From: Candidatus Izemoplasmatales bacterium
Lineage (GTDB): Bacteria; Bacillota_I; Bacilli_A; Izemoplasmatales; Hujiaoplasmataceae
Assembly (NCBI GenBank): GCA_028707415.1
Contig: JAQWBC010000002.1
Span: forward strand, 1-31,373
DNA length: 31,373 nucleotides
Direction: 5' to 3'
Part shown: one piece after another, positions 29,092 through 31,373 of the stretch
How the letters are laid out: each line of letters starts with the position of its first letter
Position numbering within the stretch: the first letter of the stretch is position 1
Position numbers and translations under genes: made by a program
The notes under the pieces: generated by a model
Database searches by the model: none
The model's input: only the letters and a program-made list of their open reading frames with translations
What the model was told of the DNA's origin: nothing

Positions 29092-29853
29092 ATGTTTTGT
29101 TCCAATTGTGGTAAGCAATTAGTAGAAGGTTCAAAGTTTTGTAATGGTTGCGGTAGTCAAGTATCAAGCAATGATCAAGCTGTTTCTGATTCAAAAAGGA
29201 AAATCATTTTTGATGGGAAAATACATAAATGCCCAAATTGTGGATCTCGTTTAGACGCATTTGAACATAAGTGTAAAGACTGTGGATATGAGTTAAGAGG
29301 TTCTAATGTAGCCAATGTCGTTAAAGAATTTGCTGATAAAATAGAAAAAACAAAATCAGTTTCCAAAAAGAATGAGTTAATAAGTAATTTTTATATTCCT
29401 AATACCAAAGAAGATATATATGAGTTTTTTATCTTAGCTACCTCGAATTTGTCTACAGATGTAGTATGTTATGAATCTTGGAAAGCTAAACTAGAACAAA
29501 CATATCATAAAGCAAGATTATCTTTTGGAAATACACCAGAATTTAATTATATTGAAAAACTATATAATAAAACTATGAAACAATATAATAAGAAAGCTTT
29601 TAACAGGATTCTAAAAAAAGGATGGAAGTTCATTCTAGGATTTTTTTTAGCAACACTTGGACTTGTTCTTATGGTCTGGGGAAATTTTAAGGGTTCTGAA
29701 TCCGGTGATCCTGATTCACCTTTTCATATGTTGAGTCTTATGGCGTTTTTTCCTTTTTTGTTTGGTATTGGAATGTTCTTTTGGGGTGCAGAAAAAAAGA
29801 GTTCCTCAAAAATTGAAGTTGAAGAAGACAATGAAGATGAAGAAGATAAGTAA
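29092..29853 (+). CDS. Double zinc-ribbon membrane protein
   Basis: A 253-residue protein. Residues 1-22 form a zinc ribbon (C3, C6, C17, C20: CSNCGKQLVEGSKFCNGCG) and 47-64 a second one (CPNCGSRLDAF..CKDCG). A mostly helical, charged middle part follows. Two transmembrane helices lie at about 179-199 (FILGFFLATLGLVLMVWG) and 213-235 (LMAFFPFLFGIGMFFWG), and the tail is strongly acidic (EVEEDNEDEEDK). Both termini should be cytoplasmic. The ATG at 29092 is preceded by GAGGGGTGA, which contains the HTH gene's stop; the frame continues upstream but only into that gene. The function is unknown. Zinc-ribbon membrane proteins occur beside SPFH genes in Bacillus (ydjG-ydjI), a loose parallel. Confidence 0.85.
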   Translation: MFCSNCGKQLVEGSKFCNGCGSQVSSNDQAVSDSKRKIIFDGKIHKCPNCGSRLDAFEHKCKDCGYELRGSNVANVVKEFADKIEKTKSVSKKNELISNFYIPNTKEDIYEFFILATSNLSTDVVCYESWKAKLEQTYHKARLSFGNTPEFNYIEKLYNKTMKQYNKKAFNRILKKGWKFILGFFLATLGLVLMVWGNFKGSESGDPDSPFHMLSLMAFFPFLFGIGMFFWGAEKKSSSKIEVEEDNEDEEDK

Positions 29854-29901
29854 TGAATTTAAAAACATTTTTATTATAGAAAGATAAAGGAGGTTTAATG
29901 T

Positions 29902-31188
29902 ATGGGATTTTTTAAGCGAAAAGGTGGATTCAGCGATGTAATCCGTTGTGATGAAGTGAATTATTTAGTTTGGAAATGGCACCCTACTGGAGCAAATCCA
30001 GGAGAGTCAAAAAGAGAAACAGCAATCAGAACTAATTCTATATTGAGAGTTAAAACTGGTGAAGTTGCTATCTTTGTCTATAAACAAAAAAATGGTACAA
30101 TGCAAGATTATATCGTCGGTCCATATGATGAAAAAATAAAGACAAAAAACTTTCCAGTTTTATCTTCAATCATTGGACTATGGTATGAGGGTGATACTCC
30201 TTTCCAAGCTGAAGTGTTTTTTATTAATACATCTATGGCAATCCAAACTAGATTTGGAGTCCCTTATTTTGATGTTGTAGATTCGAGATTTCCAGACTTT
30301 CCGGTTCCTGTAGCGGTTAGAGGAGCATTGACATTTAAGGTTGAAGACTATAAAACATTTGGTAACTATCACCAATTGATTAACTTTAGCTTAGAGGAAC
30401 TAAAAAACAAGATAAACGCTTCGGTTACACGGTATATAAAAGAGATTGTTACAAATGCGTCATCTGAACATGATATACCAGTAATCGCAATTGAATCAAA
30501 AATTGATCTTATTAATGAAAAAGTTGAATTATATGTTAAAGATAGACTTTCCGATTTATTTGGTATTTCTATTACAGGTATTGATATAAGCTCTATAGAA
30601 GTTGATAAGGAAAACGAATCATATACTGAACTCAAAAGAATTACCAAGGATATTACAATGAACAAAACTGAAACAGATCTTCTTAACTATCAAGAAGAGT
30701 TAAGAATTAAAAGAGAAGAAGGACAGTATGCCCAACGAATGGGTACAAGACAAACAAATCTTGGAGCATTTCAAACTGAAGTCGGTGGTGAAGTTGGTGT
30801 TGCTGGAGCAGAAGCTCTAGGTAGAATGGGTGAAAAAGGTGCCGGAAATATCGACCTTGGAGGTCAAGGAGCAGGATTTAATCCTGTAACAATGATGGCT
30901 GGAATGGCTGTTGGAACTGCTGTAGGAAGAAATATAGCTGGAACTTTAGATAAATCAATCAATCAGAATGAAGCTGGGCAAGTTGTACCGCCAGCTGTAC
31001 CAATTACCAAATTTTACATTGCGATAGATGGAAAAAATACTGGACCGTATGATGTAAATACTTTAAGAAGTATGGTTGCAAATGGCAATTTGAATCCTGA
31101 TAGTTTAGTTTGGAAGGAAGGCATGTCTGATTGGCAAAAAGCTGGTATGCAAAGTGAACTTACAGGGTTACTTCCTCCCAAGTTATAA
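29902..31188 (+). CDS. SPFH/band-7 protein (YdjI-like) with C-terminal GYF_2 domain
   Basis: A 428-residue protein. An SPFH domain spans about 10-260, in the form seen in YdjI and 'virion core protein'-like members: FSDVIRCDEVNYLVWKWHP, SILRVKTGEVAIFVYKQKNG, VFFINTSMAIQTRFGVPYFD, AVRGALTFKVEDYKTF. A charged helix (TELKRITKDITMNKTETDLL...) and a Gly/Ala-rich low-complexity part (about 290-350) follow. The end is a GYF_2 domain (370-425: FYIAIDGKNTGPYDVNTL..GNLNPDSLVWKEGMSDW). No N-terminal membrane span is seen, so membrane association would be peripheral or through the neighbours. YdjI-type proteins in Bacillus act with the PspA phage-shock system at the membrane. The RBS AAAGGAGG (29886-29893) is near perfect. 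Fourteen of 18 arginine codons are AGA, unlike the core genes. Confidence 0.9.
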   Translation: MGFFKRKGGFSDVIRCDEVNYLVWKWHPTGANPGESKRETAIRTNSILRVKTGEVAIFVYKQKNGTMQDYIVGPYDEKIKTKNFPVLSSIIGLWYEGDTPFQAEVFFINTSMAIQTRFGVPYFDVVDSRFPDFPVPVAVRGALTFKVEDYKTFGNYHQLINFSLEELKNKINASVTRYIKEIVTNASSEHDIPVIAIESKIDLINEKVELYVKDRLSDLFGISITGIDISSIEVDKENESYTELKRITKDITMNKTETDLLNYQEELRIKREEGQYAQRMGTRQTNLGAFQTEVGGEVGVAGAEALGRMGEKGAGNIDLGGQGAGFNPVTMMAGMAVGTAVGRNIAGTLDKSINQNEAGQVVPPAVPITKFYIAIDGKNTGPYDVNTLRSMVANGNLNPDSLVWKEGMSDWQKAGMQSELTGLLPPKL

Positions 31189-31229
31189 ATGAATAAAGAA
31201 ATACAGTTAAAAGCTAAAGAAGGGGGAGT

Positions 31230-31271
31230 ATGCTGAGTTTAATAATGTTATTAAATTCGGTACCCAATTGA
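31230..31271 (+). CDS. Possible 13-residue leader peptide coupled to the lipoprotein gene
   Basis: ATG at 31230 with a strong RBS (AGAAGGGGGAG, 31218-31228) encodes MLSLIMLLNSVPN and stops at TGA 31269-31271, which overlaps the lipoprotein ATG by one base (TGATG). The lipoprotein start itself has no RBS. This may be a translational coupling device; it could also mark a frameshift at the beginning of the lipoprotein gene. Confidence 0.4.
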   Translation: MLSLIMLLNSVPN

Positions 31272-31373
31272 TGAGAAAAATTAGATTTATACGGTTGCTG
31301 ATGTTAGTTTTTTTAGGGTTTATTTTAGTAGGATGCGAGGCAGTAGAACTTGGTGAAAACGAAGTAAGGGTTA
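31271..31373 (+). CDS. Lipoprotein (N-terminal part, cut by window edge)
   Basis: The visible 34 residues form a lipoprotein signal peptide: basic start MRKIRFIR, hydrophobic core LLMLVFLGFILVGC, lipobox LVGC with the lipidated cysteine at residue 22, then EAVELGENEVRV. It follows the SPFH gene by 82 bases and probably belongs to the same cassette. The function cannot be inferred from this fragment. It would be a substrate of the Lgt encoded at 18937-20208. Confidence 0.8.
   Translation, partial: MRKIRFIRLLMLVFLGFILVGCEAVELGENEVRV

Noticed and set aside
1..31373. CRISPR arrays, insertion sequences, transposase or integrase genes
   Set aside because: No regularly spaced repeats and no mobile-element proteins were found in either strand.

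Overview
The window looks like a chromosome segment of a low-GC Gram-positive-type bacterium. The gene content (spoVG, hprK, whiA, tsaE-tsaB-rimI-tsaD, prs, pcrA-ligA, Tex) and the strong AGGAGG/AGGTGA ribosome binding sites are typical of Bacillota and their wall-less relatives. TGA is used as an ordinary stop (prs, tsaE, rimI, whiA, acpS), so this is the standard code and not the Mycoplasma/Spiroplasma code. The usual ispE-purR-ridA-spoVG-glmU-prs block is reduced to ispE-spoVG-prs. Together these would fit a relative of Acholeplasma, Izemoplasma, Haloplasma or Erysipelotrichia, but the exact lineage cannot be fixed from the sequence.

Layout. 1-862: the end of a UvrX-type Y-family polymerase with its YolD-like partner. 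978-4717: ispE, spoVG, prs and pgi, each with its own promoter or terminator signals. 4760-5641 (minus strand): a lipid/diacylglycerol kinase, the only clear minus-strand gene. 5852-8336: tsaE-tsaB-rimI-tsaD, the t6A tRNA-modification operon. 8380-10014: glnS, followed by a 104-base imperfect palindrome. 10234-17304: a DNA repair run, pcrA-ligA-uvrA, without uvrB. 17425-22398: a tight operon of an unknown membrane protein, hprK, lgt, trxB, whiA and acpS. 22485-27761: a membrane-anchored thioredoxin-fold protein, Tex, a 7TM-PAS-GGDEF sensor and a multi-span membrane protein. 27817-28124: two tRNA-Ser genes (GCT and GGA). 28125-28859: a gene-poor stretch full of hairpins. 28860-31373: a compositionally different cassette of HTH regulator, double zinc-ribbon membrane protein, SPFH-GYF protein and lipoprotein.

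Most novel points. (i) Lgt, the enzyme that lipidates prolipoproteins, here carries its own lipoprotein signal peptide and an InlB/Flg_new-like ectodomain, so it may be its own substrate. (ii) TrxB keeps its redox and FAD motifs but has lost the HRRxxxR NADPH-phosphate motif and has an aspartate there instead. (iii) The membrane-anchored thioredoxin-fold protein has one cysteine in an acidic motif where CxxC is expected. (iv) The cassette after the tRNA-Ser pair uses AGA/AGG for arginine (22 of 28) while the core genes use CGN, suggesting acquisition. It looks like a membrane-stress or SPFH-scaffold module that has not been characterised here. (v) Many promoters share the extended -10 word TGRTATAAT without a recognisable -35.
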